Positions 26,401 to 36,719 are shown, counted from the first letter of the stretch. The stretch is 60,000 bases of DNA from Acanthaster planci (GCF_001949145.1 NW_019091363.1:1368387-1428386); one strand, 5' to 3'. Notes: generated by a model not told the origin, from the sequence alone. A program made the numbers and translations.

Positions 26401-28579
26401 TACATGTACCATGACACGTGTGGAAGCACTACATCGAACGGTCAAAGCCGGCAGGAGCAGTCTGCCACGCTGACGGGCAACAGCTGGGCGGGGTTAATTA
26501 AGATGTGCCAAGTTGTGCTACTATTGAACTGTATTTTGGTCTCTAAGGGAAATATTTTTTTGAACTCCAAAATAACTACAAGTGATTTGTATATAACAGA
26601 CGCAACTGAGATTTTGAAAAGGTGGTGGTCTTTCTCACATGCGCAGCTTGTTGGAAATTTGTGATTCTATATTTCGTGCATCAAAAAATCCTCCAAAACC
26701 AGAAGGAGCAGCTAAGACGATATTCAAAGCTTTTCTTGCGGAATACATAAGCGAAAAGCACTCTCTTGGAATCGAGGAGAAAATGACCACAATGTTTTTG
26801 GCCTTGTGCCGCTCAAGCTTTTTGCCGCCCAGGCCATTTTGCGGATGGCTGCATAACTGTGAATTTGTTGGTGAAAATATCCACAGATCGATTGAACATG
26901 CTTTCGCGATCACGCAAGAGTGCAACATGAATGCAAAATCAGGATCTCTGAGCTAGGCTTTGCACATGCAGAAGTTCCTGTAGACCTTGAGAATGTACGG
27001 TGACCGCAACATGAACGAGTACACCTTTGCGGTGCCGTTTTCAAGATTTGCTGGTACGGAACATTACATTTCAAAGTGGAAACCTTCCACAACTTTAAAA
27101 TGAGGAATAAAGATGCTGCACGTAAACAATAAAGGCGTCATTTTTGTTGTGGGATTGGGTATTCGTTCATTTCTTTTAGGGGAACTACATTTCCACTCAG
27201 TGAAGAACTAATTTTCAGAAAGAAATGGAGTAACTAAAAAAGGTCTTGACCACTGGACATGGAGGATTGCAGAAACAGTTCCAGATCTGGGTGCCTTCCT
27301 TACCCCACCACATTTCGATGAACACTCTGTGGCCGGCTGCTGCATCGTACTGCTTAGTCAAGTTGATCTCCACTTCGAAGGCCTGGCCACGCCTCACCAC
27401 CAGTCCGGCGTACTCGTACTTATCGGTGCGGTGAGCCGGTCGGTTCTTCGCCGTCTGAAGGTCCACCGACTCCACCTTCAGCTGGCCTGCAGAGTGAAGC
27501 ACAACAACAAATTCTGCCAGAGGAATCTTGGTAGACAGCCAAAAGCAGAGTAGTATCGAGTCAATAATATCTGCGATTCAAGTCGAGTCGACTCATTGTA
27601 ACACACTGACTTGAGTCGAGTCCAGTCATTTTTGATGTGTTCGAGTCGAGTCGAACCATTTACCGGTCGGAACTTGAGTCGAGTCCAGTCGCCAAAAACT
27701 GTGAATCGACTTTTGCTTCATTTGGAAATAATTCCTAGTAAACTTCATGTACGCCAATTTCAAATCTTACAGCAGATGTTTAGTTTTACACACACAAAAT
27801 CAAAGGCACTACACACGGGCTGGCAACATTCCAAAAAAAGATAGCGACAGGAAGTTTTCATTAATATCCCTGGAATGTATTACGACTATATTAACAGGAC
27901 AGATCTTTCATAAAAATAAACGTGACTTGAAATGACGCTCGGGCACTCGAAACAAGTGCCTTGAGAGAGAGACATGGTGCTTAGGCAAAGCTTTTCGTAG
28001 GACTCTACAAATCAAAGCCCTGTTTCAAAGCCTATAGGGGTTGATGGAAGGATACTCAGTTACCGGCGTTGTCAGTTTCGCTATAACTAGTAACTCATCT
28101 TTTTAATCCCAGAAAACAAAGATCACGAAAAAAAAAAGCCACTTGAGGTTTTCAACCACAGAGTCACTGAAGAATTCACATTTTAAGAACAAAATGAACA
28201 GTCAACAAAGCATGCGGAATTTTAGTGTTAAAAAGGGCAGATTCAACAGTTTTCTTTCATGTAAGAGGATAAAGTTCAACGAATATTCTCCCGAGTAAAA
28301 ATAACAATGCAACCTTTAAGAAGCTCACCAGTAAATAGGTTTTGCTATGTCTTTCAGGTCACCACGTTCAGAAGGCAAGGGGACTTTTTGAAATGCAGTT
28401 TGATTAGGTAAACGACATTCAATTCATATTCAAAAGAGTTGCATTTTAAACCTGACAAGGATAAACATTATCGTACCGGTCTCTGGCTTTGCTGGTATAT
28501 CGGCTCTTGGCGGACCCGATTCACCGATTCGTCCAGTCAACGCCACACCAGATGCTCTCGTTCTCTGTCTAGATGCCAT
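17334..28579 (-). CDS. TG-A, transglutaminase (tandem copy A)
   Basis: Calcium-type transglutaminase, which joins protein glutamine side chains to lysines (or deamidates/aminates them) through a cysteine thioester. Fourteen coding exons join in consistent phase: 28579-28477, 27486-27304, 25764-25504, 25190-25072, 24699-24592, 24235-24061, 23489-23357, 22594-22491, 22097-21961, 21432-21321, 19319-19029, 18487-18333, 18049-17913, 17475-17334. The 2,160-nt CDS encodes 719 residues. Triad: Cys307 (YGQCWVFGG), His364 (NFHVWND), Asp387 (QAVDATPQE); the 57- and 23-residue gaps fit the family. Trp285 (PTAWSGS) matches the conserved transition-state tryptophan. Layout is N-terminal beta-sandwich, papain-like core, then two beta-barrels from exon 12 on. 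No signal peptide is seen, as is common in this family. Exons 3, 8, 11 and 12 carry tracts identical to TG-B. Confidence 0.93.
17913..18049 (-). CDS. TG-A exon 14
   Basis: Acceptor ATCTTCAG, donor TTCAG/GTATCT; enters phase 0, exits phase 2. Second beta-barrel, with the family's VKFTNPLS motif (compare VxFxNPL in vertebrate transglutaminases). Confidence 0.92.
18333..18487 (-). CDS. TG-A exon 13
   Basis: Acceptor AATTCATAG, donor GTTCAG/GTAAAG; phase 1 to phase 0. Covers the end of the first beta-barrel and the linker ([27 protein letters not shown]). Confidence 0.92.
19029..19319 (-). CDS. TG-A exon 12
   Basis: Largest coding exon (291 nt), phase 1 at both ends, acceptor TGTCGTTAG, donor GAAGCAG/GTTAGT. 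Encodes most of the first beta-barrel: [15 protein letters not shown] then MYYTGVKAN, matching the TFYTGV motif of the family. An 80-bp tract (19,112-19,191) is identical to TG-B 43,080-43,159. Confidence 0.92.
19320..21320 (-). other. TG-A intron 11, about 1.3 kb longer than TG-B's
   Basis: This intron is 2,001 bp against 695 bp in TG-B, so about 1.3 kb was gained here or lost in B. It holds a 122-codon minus-strand frame at 19,494-19,862 of unknown meaning, and a region near 20,280-20,450 with partly inverted CTTGTG/CACAAG-type repeats. No transposase was recognised. Confidence 0.6.
21321..21432 (-). CDS. TG-A exon 11
   Basis: Acceptor TTGTTCGTAG, donor GAGGAAG/GTAAGA; phase 0 to phase 1. 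Includes [13 protein letters not shown], the family motif at the end of the catalytic core (compare EDITxxYKxPEG). The acceptor choice matters: an AG 9 bp further in would bring TCA TAG into frame. TG-B supports the upstream site. Confidence 0.92.
21961..22097 (-). CDS. TG-A exon 10
   Basis: Acceptor TCTCATGCAG, donor TCGGAG/GTATTT; phase 1 to phase 0. Contains [16 protein letters not shown] and KFVFAEVNA, the conserved GPxxVxAIKxG and FVFAEVN motifs that follow the catalytic Asp. Confidence 0.93.
22491..22594 (-). CDS. TG-A exon 9 (catalytic His and Asp)
   Basis: Acceptor AAACAACCAG, donor GATT/GTAAGT; enters phase 2, exits phase 1. Carries His364 in NFHVWNDAW and Asp387 in [10 protein letters not shown], with the family's [12 protein letters not shown] between them. 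Confidence 0.95.
22685..22900 (-). mobile_element. tRNA-headed SINE in TG-A intron 8
   Basis: On the minus strand a tRNA-like head at about 22,812-22,897 has a B box GGTTCGAGTCC (22,821-22,831) and an A-box-like CGGTCGAGTGA (22,866-22,876), 34 nt apart, as in an RNA polymerase III internal promoter. A tail follows, recognisable in two other places (22,935-23,060 and 40,170-40,346), with the landmark GGGTTTTGCCCTTA. TG-B's matching intron is 488 bp against 762 bp here, so this is an insertion. Sequence resembles a Ser/Leu-type tRNA loosely; a working tRNA gene is unlikely. Confidence 0.75.
22935..23060 (-). repeat. second SINE-tail fragment
   Basis: Shares the SINE tail: TTACGGGTGTTGCCCTTACC, then GTGTATTTATAAA and TTTAGTGCTGAG. 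It lies head-to-tail with the full element at 22,685-22,900. Its outer edge (TTTTCAAGATGTAC then GGGAGATGTT) also appears at the edge of the piece at 40,170. Confidence 0.65.
23357..23489 (-). CDS. TG-A exon 8
   Basis: Acceptor TTTAAACCTCAG, donor GTCTG/GTCAGT; phase 1 to phase 2. Encodes [19 protein letters not shown], the strictly conserved stretch after the active-site Cys. TG-A keeps the usual Cys in LRC; TG-B has Ala there. 23,344-23,460 is identical to TG-B. Confidence 0.94.
24061..24235 (-). CDS. TG-A exon 7 (catalytic Cys)
   Basis: Acceptor ACAACTGGCAG, donor CCACAG/GTGGGT; phase 0 to phase 1. Contains [18 protein letters not shown] and [14 protein letters not shown] with nucleophile Cys307. 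By my count it differs from TG-B exon 7 at 22 of 175 positions. Confidence 0.96.
24592..24699 (-). CDS. TG-A exon 6
   Basis: Phase 0 at both ends, 36 codons, acceptor CTGCCTTCCAG, donor GCTCTG/GTGAGT. Matches the F-x-x-GILxxCLxLLD segment of the core ([24 protein letters not shown]). Confidence 0.93.
25072..25190 (-). CDS. TG-A exon 5
   Basis: Acceptor CATTTCACCCAG, donor GGCCAG/GTCAAT; phase 1 to phase 0. Encodes [19 protein letters not shown] and WYFGQ, the family's REEYVLNDxGxxxYG and YGQF signatures. Confidence 0.94.
25504..25764 (-). CDS. TG-A exon 4
   Basis: Acceptor ACTGCTGACAG, donor TGTCAAG/GTAAAC; phase 1 at both ends. Covers the second half of the N-terminal beta-sandwich, with [18 protein letters not shown] and [10 protein letters not shown] (family YxLFNPWC). 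Confidence 0.94.
25765..27303 (-). other. TG-A intron 3 with about 0.8 kb extra sequence
   Basis: 1,539 bp against 744 bp in TG-B. The extra DNA lies roughly between 25.84 and 27.06 kb and opens with a short inverted repeat (25,824-25,837 with 25,855-25,868, 14 bp each). It includes a perfect 18-bp palindrome CTCTCGTTCGAACGAGAG (26,378-26,395). Overlapping frames on both strands at 26.64-26.96 kb have no recognised domain. Confidence 0.6.
27304..27486 (-). CDS. TG-A exon 3
   Basis: Acceptor CACTCTGCAG, donor TGGTGGG/GTAAGG; phase 1 at both ends. First strands of the N-terminal beta-sandwich ([16 protein letters not shown]). Reading through the donor would add codons in frame, but GTAAGG and the phase of exon 4 fix the boundary. 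All 183 nt are identical to TG-B. Confidence 0.94.
27560..27700. repeat. (GAGTCGAGTC)-type simple repeat
   Basis: Several interspersed GAGTCGAGTC / GAGTCGAGTCCAGTC units lie just outside exon 3 of TG-A, in intron 2. TG-B lacks it at the same place. Confidence 0.75.
28477..28579 (-). CDS. TG-A exon 2 (first coding exon)
   Basis: ATG at 28,579 and donor ACCG/GTACGA, 103 nt, exit phase 1. Product starts [19 protein letters not shown] and is Arg/Gly/Pro-rich. TG-B has a matching exon of equal length: 23 of 34 residues are the same, making this the most changed N-terminal part. Two AGs with upstream pyrimidines lie just 5' of the ATG, fitting splicing from an untranslated exon. Confidence 0.88.
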
Positions 28580-29149
28580 CTCGTGTAATTATATAGCTAT
28601 GATCTGGTGGTTCAAGTAATAGATAACCATATTATTAACAATCTGTAAAACTGACCAATGACCGATTCATGTTTTATCCAAGAACAAGTAAAAACCAAAT
28701 ATAAATGCAAAATACACGTATATCTAAAACTTGCCATTACAAGAAATGGAAGCACATCTTTAAAAAATATGAAAGAATTACGATTCTTGAAAACAGGAAA
28801 TTGCTAAGGAAACAAACACTCAATTATGCTTCCCCGATGCACCATGGGCAGCACGTACTCTTTGCGCCATATTCCAAAAACATCAAAATAAAATCAACTA
28901 AATTAAAAACAGGGATTTAAAGGTAAACCATTGCCCTGGTAAATAAATACCTCTGCATACGACATCCTGTTTTGTTATACAAACATAGCAATAAGAAAAA
29001 CACTCAAGGATACAGACAGCCAACATTCCACATAATAGCCAACGATCACCTTTGATCATTGACTTTTTCATTACACTACCCTGCTAGGTGCTTGATCTGT
29101 TGCATGGCGCGCATAAGTGACATTTATTGCTTTTGGTTGCTTCAAGATG

Positions 29150-29760
29150 TCTCCAAATCCTTCTTCAGAAATCTTCAAATAAATTTTGATATATATCTTG
29201 AAATCGAGTTCAAGATATCTCAAAATTGATTTAGGTGTCTTGAATTCGATTCGAGGTATGTTGAAATTGACAATAGACATCTCAAAATTCATTTCAAGAT
29301 ATCTCGAAATCTGTTGGTAACATAAAAAATGTAATTTTAAATTTCTTGGAAATCGATTTCAATATAGTTTGAAATGGTGTAGTATATCTTGAAATCGTTT
29401 TCTCTTTTGCTTCTGTCATGTCGGGACGAAGATTAAATAGAAAGACGTGCCAGGGTAAATTACAATATACTTTCTGGGAAATCAGGCAAAAATGGAGTAT
29501 CTTGTAGCACAGAAGAAAAATGATTGTTAAAATATCTTGAATAAGGAGTTTGGAAAATCCGAAAAGAATTTTGAAATGTTTGAAATGGATTTAGAGATGC
29601 TTTTAAAAGGATTTCGATATATCTGGAAATGGATCTGAAGTTATCTATCTAAAAACCAGATTTCAAGATATCTAGAATGGATTTAAAGACGCCTTGATAT
29701 CATTCCTAAATGGCTTTCAAAATAGAAGAAATTTTAAAGACATCTTGAAATTAGTGATAT
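29150..29760. repeat. degenerate TTCAAGATATC satellite
   Basis: About 600 bp in TG-A intron 1 made of irregular units of the type TTCAAGATATCTCGAAATC with GATTT spacers. Many units are partly self-complementary (GATATC core). TG-B intron 1 lacks it, which partly explains 4.1 kb against 2.1 kb. Confidence 0.7.
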
Positions 29761-29879
29761 TTTTAAAGTAAGCACAAGCTACCGCTTTACTATGAATAAA
29801 TATCACGCGCCACGAAGTTGTGATTTAATATTAGATTTAATATTAGAAGCCTCAAGGTGCACAATTTCATGTATACAAT

Positions 29880-30130
29880 GCACCATTACGGAACATTTTC
29901 TGTGTGAGAAATGGGTTTCAGTTATCGGCACCAACAGATTGTTATTAAAACGCATGAAACCACCTTTATTAGCACGGAGAACAAATAATATGCCTCCCCT
30001 TCCATGAAAGAGACAGGAGAATCCGTTACAGATGCATTTTGACGTAACAAAATAGCTGAAGCTATATAAATAGCCGATCATCCGACGCTGTTCCGGAGGC
30101 TCATTTTGTTTGAGACCTCACCCCTCCGGA
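29880..30130 (-). promoter_or_regulatory. conserved non-coding block in TG-A intron 1
   Basis: Similar to 52,230-52,490 in TG-B intron 1 although surrounding intron has diverged. Shared landmarks: GTGAGAAATG, TTTCAGTTA, AGTAGATTGT-like, AGCTGAAGCTATATAAATAG and CCCCTCCGGAACA. GCTATATAAATAGC (30,061-30,074) is TATA-like on either strand. It may be an enhancer or alternative promoter, or simply an old shared repeat. Confidence 0.35.
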
Positions 30131-32650
30131 ACATAGTCCCCCCTTAAGTCCCCCCTTCACACAGACTCTTGTTGAAGTCAGCCAGTAGGGGTGGCTAAAT
30201 ACCGCAGATATCAGCTCCACCTCAAGTCCCTTGCATTCAATCATCTCTGGGGCGAACGGCACCGACCTCATCGTAGCACTAGCCTGTATGCATCAAGGCG
30301 TCAGCACGGTGAGATCCAGCATGAGCATCTTACATCCACACATTACCGTAAAAGTACACGAATCAGGCCACGATGCATGAATTAATAATGAATTTTTTCT
30401 GCAAAGTTAATGCCACTGACGGTGGAACGATTTTCCAAGTGAGGGGAGTTATAAGAGCATATGGCATCAGTCATTGATAGGCCGATCCAACGCTCCACCT
30501 ATCATATGAGCCACCCCCGCCTTGGAAAAGTGGGGGGAGAGGGGGCACGGGCCCCCGCATCCCACTTCCGCCGCCAGTGCGTCATGCTTCGACCTATGGA
30601 AGGTATATGATATCTTTACCAGCATGCATTGAGAAGTGCACGTTTACATTTAAAGTTCTGTACGTGCCCTCCTACACAGATGAGGGCGCTGTTGGTTTTG
30701 GGCACAGGCGTTTCAGTTCAAATTAACAAACCAAGAATTTAGTTACTGACAACACTGCTGATAAAAGGATGCTGGTTTGCTTATTGCTTACAGATTATTA
30801 AAGAAGAGAAGATTTAGGCTGGCACAATTTTTAAAATGGGGGAGTTTTTAGTGAGCAAGCCACTGAAGACATCAACATTTTTGCCCACAAGTATGGAAAT
30901 GCTCTTACAACGTTAAAAAGGCAGCAAAATAACCTTCAAACAATGAAATAGAATTAAAGTTAATTACAAAGGGGCATTTGGAGGCAAGGACGGATCCAGA
31001 CCAAATTTTGTGTGTGTATGTGTTGGGAGCAAAAGAAGTAAGCCGCGTCCCCGGTTCACTTTTGCATAGACTGATTAGCATCAGAAATAATTAACTTAGC
31101 CTAAGCAAGTTAGTCCCAAACAATGTACTGAACAAAATTGCTCTGTCTTTACAAAATAACTTCCATTTAAGGCACTTAATATTTTCACTGTGATTGATTA
31201 AAAGCAATCCTCATCTGGGGGAGGGGGGGCATGGCCCCAGTTGCGCCCCCCCCCGCCACCCGCCCTTATTTGGAGGCTTGTATTCAGAGAACAAAAGAAA
31301 TACGCGCTACTCCCTTTATTAATGCTTACCTCCACCTTTGCTATCGCATAGCATCTTCGTACATATTCACACAAACCATGTACATCCCTGAGCGTATATT
31401 TTGGCCTCAATCAATGATATTATCATACCATGCAACATCATATTCGATAATTTTCCCATTATCCGTAGTTTGGACCATGCACCATAGTTCTAATTTTAAA
31501 AAGCTAACTGGGCTTTTTCGGATTATCTCACAGTAGGGGGGGGGGGTTCTGCCCCCAAGAACTTGACTCTCCCGTACCAGGTTTGTTTTAAACACCGCAT
31601 GCATGCGAACACTTGTTAGAAGTATAAATATGAAGCTTCCGACTACATCACACGTGAGTTTGATTTCTGGAAGAGAACACACTCTTGGCTGACGAACTGT
31701 CAGAGAAAAACGGACGCTGCGTGAGAACTATACTGGTTGTCCCCCAAAACGCAACACAACCGTTTGGTATAAAACTAATTGTCAGAAATAAGTAATTTGT
31801 AACTAAATTAAAGCTAATGGTGTTTTCTAATTGCGGATATGCAACACGTTTAGTTTATCTTGCAAGTGTATGCAATCGCCCAACTCAAATCCTTGAGTAT
31901 CACAAAACCTGTTCAGGTCCTAAATTAACTTCTTTGGGATTTCTTTGAGTTCAAAACTCGATGAAACTGATGTTTATTTCATAAGGCAGTGGTTGTTTAA
32001 TTGTGCATTTTATAGTTTGCAGTTTCAGAGAAACTTACTCAAGTTGAACGTTTGCTATTTACCTCACTGAGTAGTAACAAAGCGCTTATCTTTACTTCTG
32101 TAAAATTAACCACTTCAACCATTTCAGGATCCTGTTTGTTAATGAAAAAAAGGTTTTAATATAACACAACTCAACTGTAACACAACAGTTCAGTATCCTC
32201 TTTCTTTATAGGTCTTTGCAACGATCTTATGCGTAAAAGGGTATTAAATGATCTAAGCAAATCATTTCGATTGTTTTAATAAGTCCTACTGCACGGGCAA
32301 AACAAAAAAAAGTACCTGACGTATTCAAGAATGTCTCTACAATGCACCATCGGATTAAAAACTAGTCTTTATGTTGAAAATTGATATTCTAAACCTCAAT
32401 TTGATATCAAACACAATATAATTTCTGAAAATTTGGAGAAATTCAATGTTACTTTGCATTACAGATTTTTTTTGGGGGGGGTGGACTTTAAGCCTGGTTT
32501 ATACAAGTTGATGTCAAAAATGCACTGCGACGATATCTCATAAATATTGAAGGGGTTGGAGGATTCACGAATGACAGAACTTGCTGAGTAGTATTTTTCA
32601 GATGTGAAATAGGTTTGCAAAGGCAGCGGAGAAGGAAAACAGTCACTCAC

Positions 32651-32860
32651 CGTTAACGGCATGTGTTCTGGAGCTTGAACACGAAATCAATGACAAGCAC
32701 TCATCTGGTGTAACCGGCACAGGACGTCCGCAAGCGAACAAGCAAGTACGCACACTGGGCAACTTGTTATAACGTGAGCTTGCGTGCTTAGTCCACCAGG
32801 CACGCGTGGATTTTCAAAGTTGACGTTTGTCCTCGAACGTTATAAAGGGGCAGTATGGAC
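32651..32860 (-). promoter_or_regulatory. TG-A non-coding exon 1 and promoter region
   Basis: Block conserved with 53,735-53,990. Both end in a strong donor at the same place (TTAACG/GTGAGTG here; AAAAG/GTGAGTT in B) and share GCTTGTC..TTGATTTCG, CGCTTGCGGA.GTCCTG and TTCGAGGACAAA. The conserved donor indicates an untranslated first exon spliced to exon 2 about 4.1 kb away. Where transcription starts is not determined. TTATAAAGG lies at the far edge but points to the plus strand. Confidence 0.55.
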
Positions 32861-35800
32861 GGTTTGCTTGCCAAGCGTATTAAGATTACTTTGTACACAA
32901 CTAGAATGTTTTTGGGGGGAGATTTTTTTCGAGATAAAATAAAAACTAATTTCTCGAGATGTTTTAAAAAGTTAGAAATAGAAACGAAAACCAGAAATAC
33001 AGATGACAAAAGGTCACTGAATAATGTGCCAGTGCCTAGTAATTCTGTGCGTCTGAGTCTGTCAAATCAATATTGCACGTATGAAAATCATGTGTGGAAT
33101 GTAGACGGATGTTATGTACAACATTTCGTTTGTGATATAGATATATGTCAGAGGCAAGCCCGCGGGATATCCAACCTACTGCAGGCAGTTCAAGAGATAT
33201 ACCGCCGATATTTTTCTTATCAAAACAAAAGTCACAAGTGTGTCCCTCTTTTTCCTGTGCTGCAATGTTCCCTCAGATTATCAATTAAACACTGCAAACC
33301 ATACAATGGTTATGAAAGGTTGCAGGTGCACTGAAACTGTGTCGGATGATCCCTGCATGGGGGTGAGTTAACATGGAACAATTGATGTGGATAGCGACAT
33401 CAAACTTCAGGTGACGTGTTAAAGCTCAAAATGCCAGGAAGCGGGAAGTTTTGAATGGTTCCCGATGATTTTCATTTACACAATACATATAGTACAGAAA
33501 CTGGCATCCTTACTCCTTAAATATGTTGTGATTGTTTAATTTGTCATGTACACTTGTACGTGAATCCATATTTCTGGTTTTGTTTTCTTTCAGGTTTTCT
33601 TTGAAACCAACGGCTTTCATATTTTTGCCAAATATGATACCCATCCACAAGAAACCTTCGCACGCGACATCTTAATCACGAACTGGAAGAAATCGAGTGT
33701 ACAGGACTCCACCTCCAAAAATGTTACACTCCCTTTGTGTTGCGTGGGGTGGAAAGGGAAGAGTTGCCCTCCCCCCCCAAAAAAAATGAAAGAGCAAGTG
33801 AAATGAAAAAGAACGGGATGAAGGGGGATTGTTTGCTTGAGAAACATCGAAATTGACCTCTTCTACAAAGTTTATCATTTTGTTGCTGATGAGGGCTTTC
33901 TCACCCCCCGCCCGTGATAAAAATCCTGGCGACGGTTCATGTCACTCTTGCATACATGCACATCTCCACGATTCCATAAAAAAGCCCCCAGAATCCTGAA
34001 ACTCCGTAAAGGTCAATGCCCGAGGTACGTACCTGTTTACGAATGGCCTGGGCCGGGCACATTCTTACGCATTATTAAGCTGTCCTTGTGACGTTTCTCT
34101 ACTCAGTAAAGTGTAGATTAGTTTACGAATCAACCCTGTACTGTAGATTCGTAATGAATCTGTATTGACAAACGGCAGAATATTTTTAATAATTTCCAGG
34201 TCTTGTGAACAACCCCTGCAAAAGAAAAATCCCAGTCTTTTCCTTATAATGTAAAACTTACAGGTGTTTTTACCAACAGTTTGACAAGATTTTGTAATGA
34301 CTAAACTTCTACGTGTCTGTAAAATTTATTAAGGAATACATGTATATTACAGAAGACTACGCCGGTTTTTTTTCATGCTGTTTGAGAGGAAAACATTGAA
34401 GTTCAAAAAATGAGGTAATATGCCTCGCATCTCAACCATCCCTAAAGCTACTTTGCAAAGACATTTCGCCCTAATGAAGCATTCCTAGAGTACCTTTTAA
34501 AAATATTTTGACAATTTTATGTTTAATTTTACCGCTTTCACTTTTCGATTGCGATTTCTGGATTTGTCGATGGTGATTTCAATTTTTATTTAAGGTTTTT
34601 TTGGGGGGGTTCCGTCAAGTATTCTACCTTTTTTCGGATTCATTTGCATGTAAAAGATTATTTCTCATTTGATTTATTGTTTTGCATTTTTATTTCAGAA
34701 GCACAACTTTGTAAGGATTTTCAAAAATGTTCACACTTGATTTTAACCACCATTTATCGAATTTGCAATGCAATTATTCGCAGCTGTTGACACTTTATGA
34801 CATTGTACATAACCTGTATGACCCATTTTGACCGAAGAAGCAATGAAGACAGTACGAGTAATCCACCAGCGTTGATCTGCATGTGCATTACTGTCAATGC
34901 TTCTTGTGATAAAAACTGTCCAAGTTAATGAACGGCACAAACATTGTTCACCCAGTGGAAAGGTTAACGATAAGACCCAGGAAAGCCTAGCAGTAAGTGC
35001 ATATAGGCTAGGAACAAAGTTTTACAAAGAGGGAGCTTGCCAACACTGGCCGTGCAAGCAAATCTCACTGCTGAAGACATTAGTCCGAATGGACAATGTT
35101 TAATTGTTTCCTTGTTATCAGGAGAATTTTTGATGTCTTATTTTTGCGCAAAGGCGGACTCGAAGGTCATGTATTACGACGTTACTGGTGTACAAATAGT
35201 GACTTTTACAGGAGGTCATCTTTACAAACGTTATCCAATCTGACTTTTTGAGATCCCTAAAGGGGATTGGAAGGGTTGAGGATTCTCAGACGGGTAAAAA
35301 AAAAACAACAAATAGGCAGTCGATTTTAGGGAAAAGAGACTCCGACGACGTTCTGGTGCTACATGGAGAGGCTAGCCCGTGATCGCAGTGATCAGTTTGC
35401 CTGGATTCCTCCGCGACATTTTATCATGTTCATACTTTACTCATACGTCGTTAGATAAGCACCGAGCGTTCATATCGGTCGCGAGACAGCAAGCGTCTGG
35501 TTGTGCCCCTACGTATTAAATCTTGTCAGCCTACCGTAAATAGACACAGCGCTAAGCTAGACATACCAGTGACCCAAATTCAAGGGCCTGTAAGGTTTTA
35601 AAGTAGCATTCGGGCACAAAAAAAATCTTCAATAATATTGCTTTGCTCAGTTTTATTTTAAGGCTGGTGGTGTCTATGCTTATAGCTTGCCTCTTCCAAT
35701 AGCACATCCCAGGGCGGAAAGATATACTGGTCACTCCTTCAAAAAAGGCAAGATTTACAGAGATGAATTATAAAGAAATTGTGACTTTTGCCCCTCCCCA

Positions 35801-36437
35801 ATCTTTTCCAGATAATTTGGTTCCTTTCACCTTCCCTACTGTTGAATTGATGGGAGGTTAAACAAACTACATTAAAAAAAATCCGCGCGCCTCTATTCTT
35901 TATAGATAACATACAAAGACTGACGTTTTGTCAACTTTCTTTTAAAAAGGCTTTCCAACTGCTTGAGACTGAAGTATCGGACGGGCTCGTTTTACACGTA
36001 ACGAGAAGGTAATAACCGGGCGCTGTTCAGAGTCAACAACTGTCTGAAAGATGAATATAGATTCATTTTAGATTTCATTGGATAAATTTCATTTGTTTTG
36101 TTCTGAATGTATCTGTGCTTCCAATATTTGGCATCAAGTCATTTTAATAAAACGGCAAGCGAATCGAACCTGGGTTTATTGAGACAAATGAGATTATGCT
36201 GACTTCCAACACTTTCATTAATTGTACATGTGCGGTTTTTGCTGAAAGGACAGGGATTAAACGTTGACGACTTGAAAATTATTGTTCTTCAACTTGTTTT
36301 GGCAAACGAAGTCCGAATTCTTAAAGCGCAGAGATCTATCGGATCTCTACGAATTGTGTGCTTATAAATTAGTCAAAATGACCAATATAGGTAAGTGTAA
36401 GTTGGGTCTCGATATCTTATTAAATCAAGACAGGACT
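32861..36437. other. upstream flank of TG-A
   Basis: No gene supported. The 159-codon plus-strand frame at 32,855-33,334 begins in the promoter block, but the homologous DNA in unit B has in-frame stops, so I do not call it. Poly-C and poly-G runs occur near 33.77 and 34.6 kb. Confidence 0.5.
35580..36050. repeat. duplicated flank block U1, unit A
   Basis: Colinear with 54,960-55,545: shared AAGGTTTTAAAG.TGCATTC, TGGTCACTCCT.CAAAA, TTCCCTACTGTT and GGCGCTGTTCAGAGTCA. It shows that the tandem duplication includes DNA well upstream of the transcription unit, with large indels between copies. Confidence 0.75.
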
Positions 36438-36712
36438 CATTACTCGGTCACCTTTGATAACAATGACATTTTATTGATTGTACACAAACCGTCGGTATCG
36501 ATAGTTCTTGCACAAACTTGACTGAGCCAATAAGGAAATGGCGCCCCGCCCGGGGATTATGTGCTCTCTTATTGGTCACCTCTGTCAGTAAACGGACCAT
36601 TGGCGCCGTTTTCGTATTGGCTCAGTCCAGTTTGTACATGAATCATAATAGTAATGGTTCGTGTGCAATCAATCAATAAAATGTCACTTTTATAGAGAGT
36701 GCCCGAGTAATG
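36438..36712. mobile_element. foldback/MITE-like element with about 110-bp inverted ends
   Basis: The left arm (about 36,438-36,544) and right arm (about 36,602-36,712) are imperfect reverse complements. Landmarks in order from each outer end: CATTACTCGG, GACATTTTATTGATTG, ACTGAGCCAATA, GGCGCC. The roughly 57-bp centre is GC-rich. There is no open frame, so it would be non-autonomous. A clear target-site duplication is not visible. An AATCAATCAATAAAAT stretch like its right arm recurs at 56,224. The element is absent from unit B's colinear interval as far as I can align it. Confidence 0.8.
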
Positions 36713-36719
36713 TAACATT

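Noticed and set aside
27215-27303. Continuation of TG-A exon 3 past the donor (about 29 more codons open)
   Set aside because: GTAAGG donor at 27,303 gives the right phase for exon 4 in both copies; the extension diverges between copies and does not fit the family.
30063-30400. Independent plus-strand promoter and transcript from TATATAAATA
   Set aside because: No open frame or splice structure follows it, and the TATA-like core is degraded in unit B; kept only as a possible regulatory block.
31198-31570. G/C-run segments as G-quadruplex control elements
   Set aside because: Runs of G and C occur throughout the window (30.5, 31.2, 31.5, 33.8, 52.6, 55.7 kb) with no consistent relation to genes; no specific role supported.
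32855-33334. 159-codon plus-strand frame next to the TG-A promoter
   Set aside because: The aligned DNA in unit B has stops and indels, the product shows no domain, and it begins inside the conserved promoter/5' exon block.
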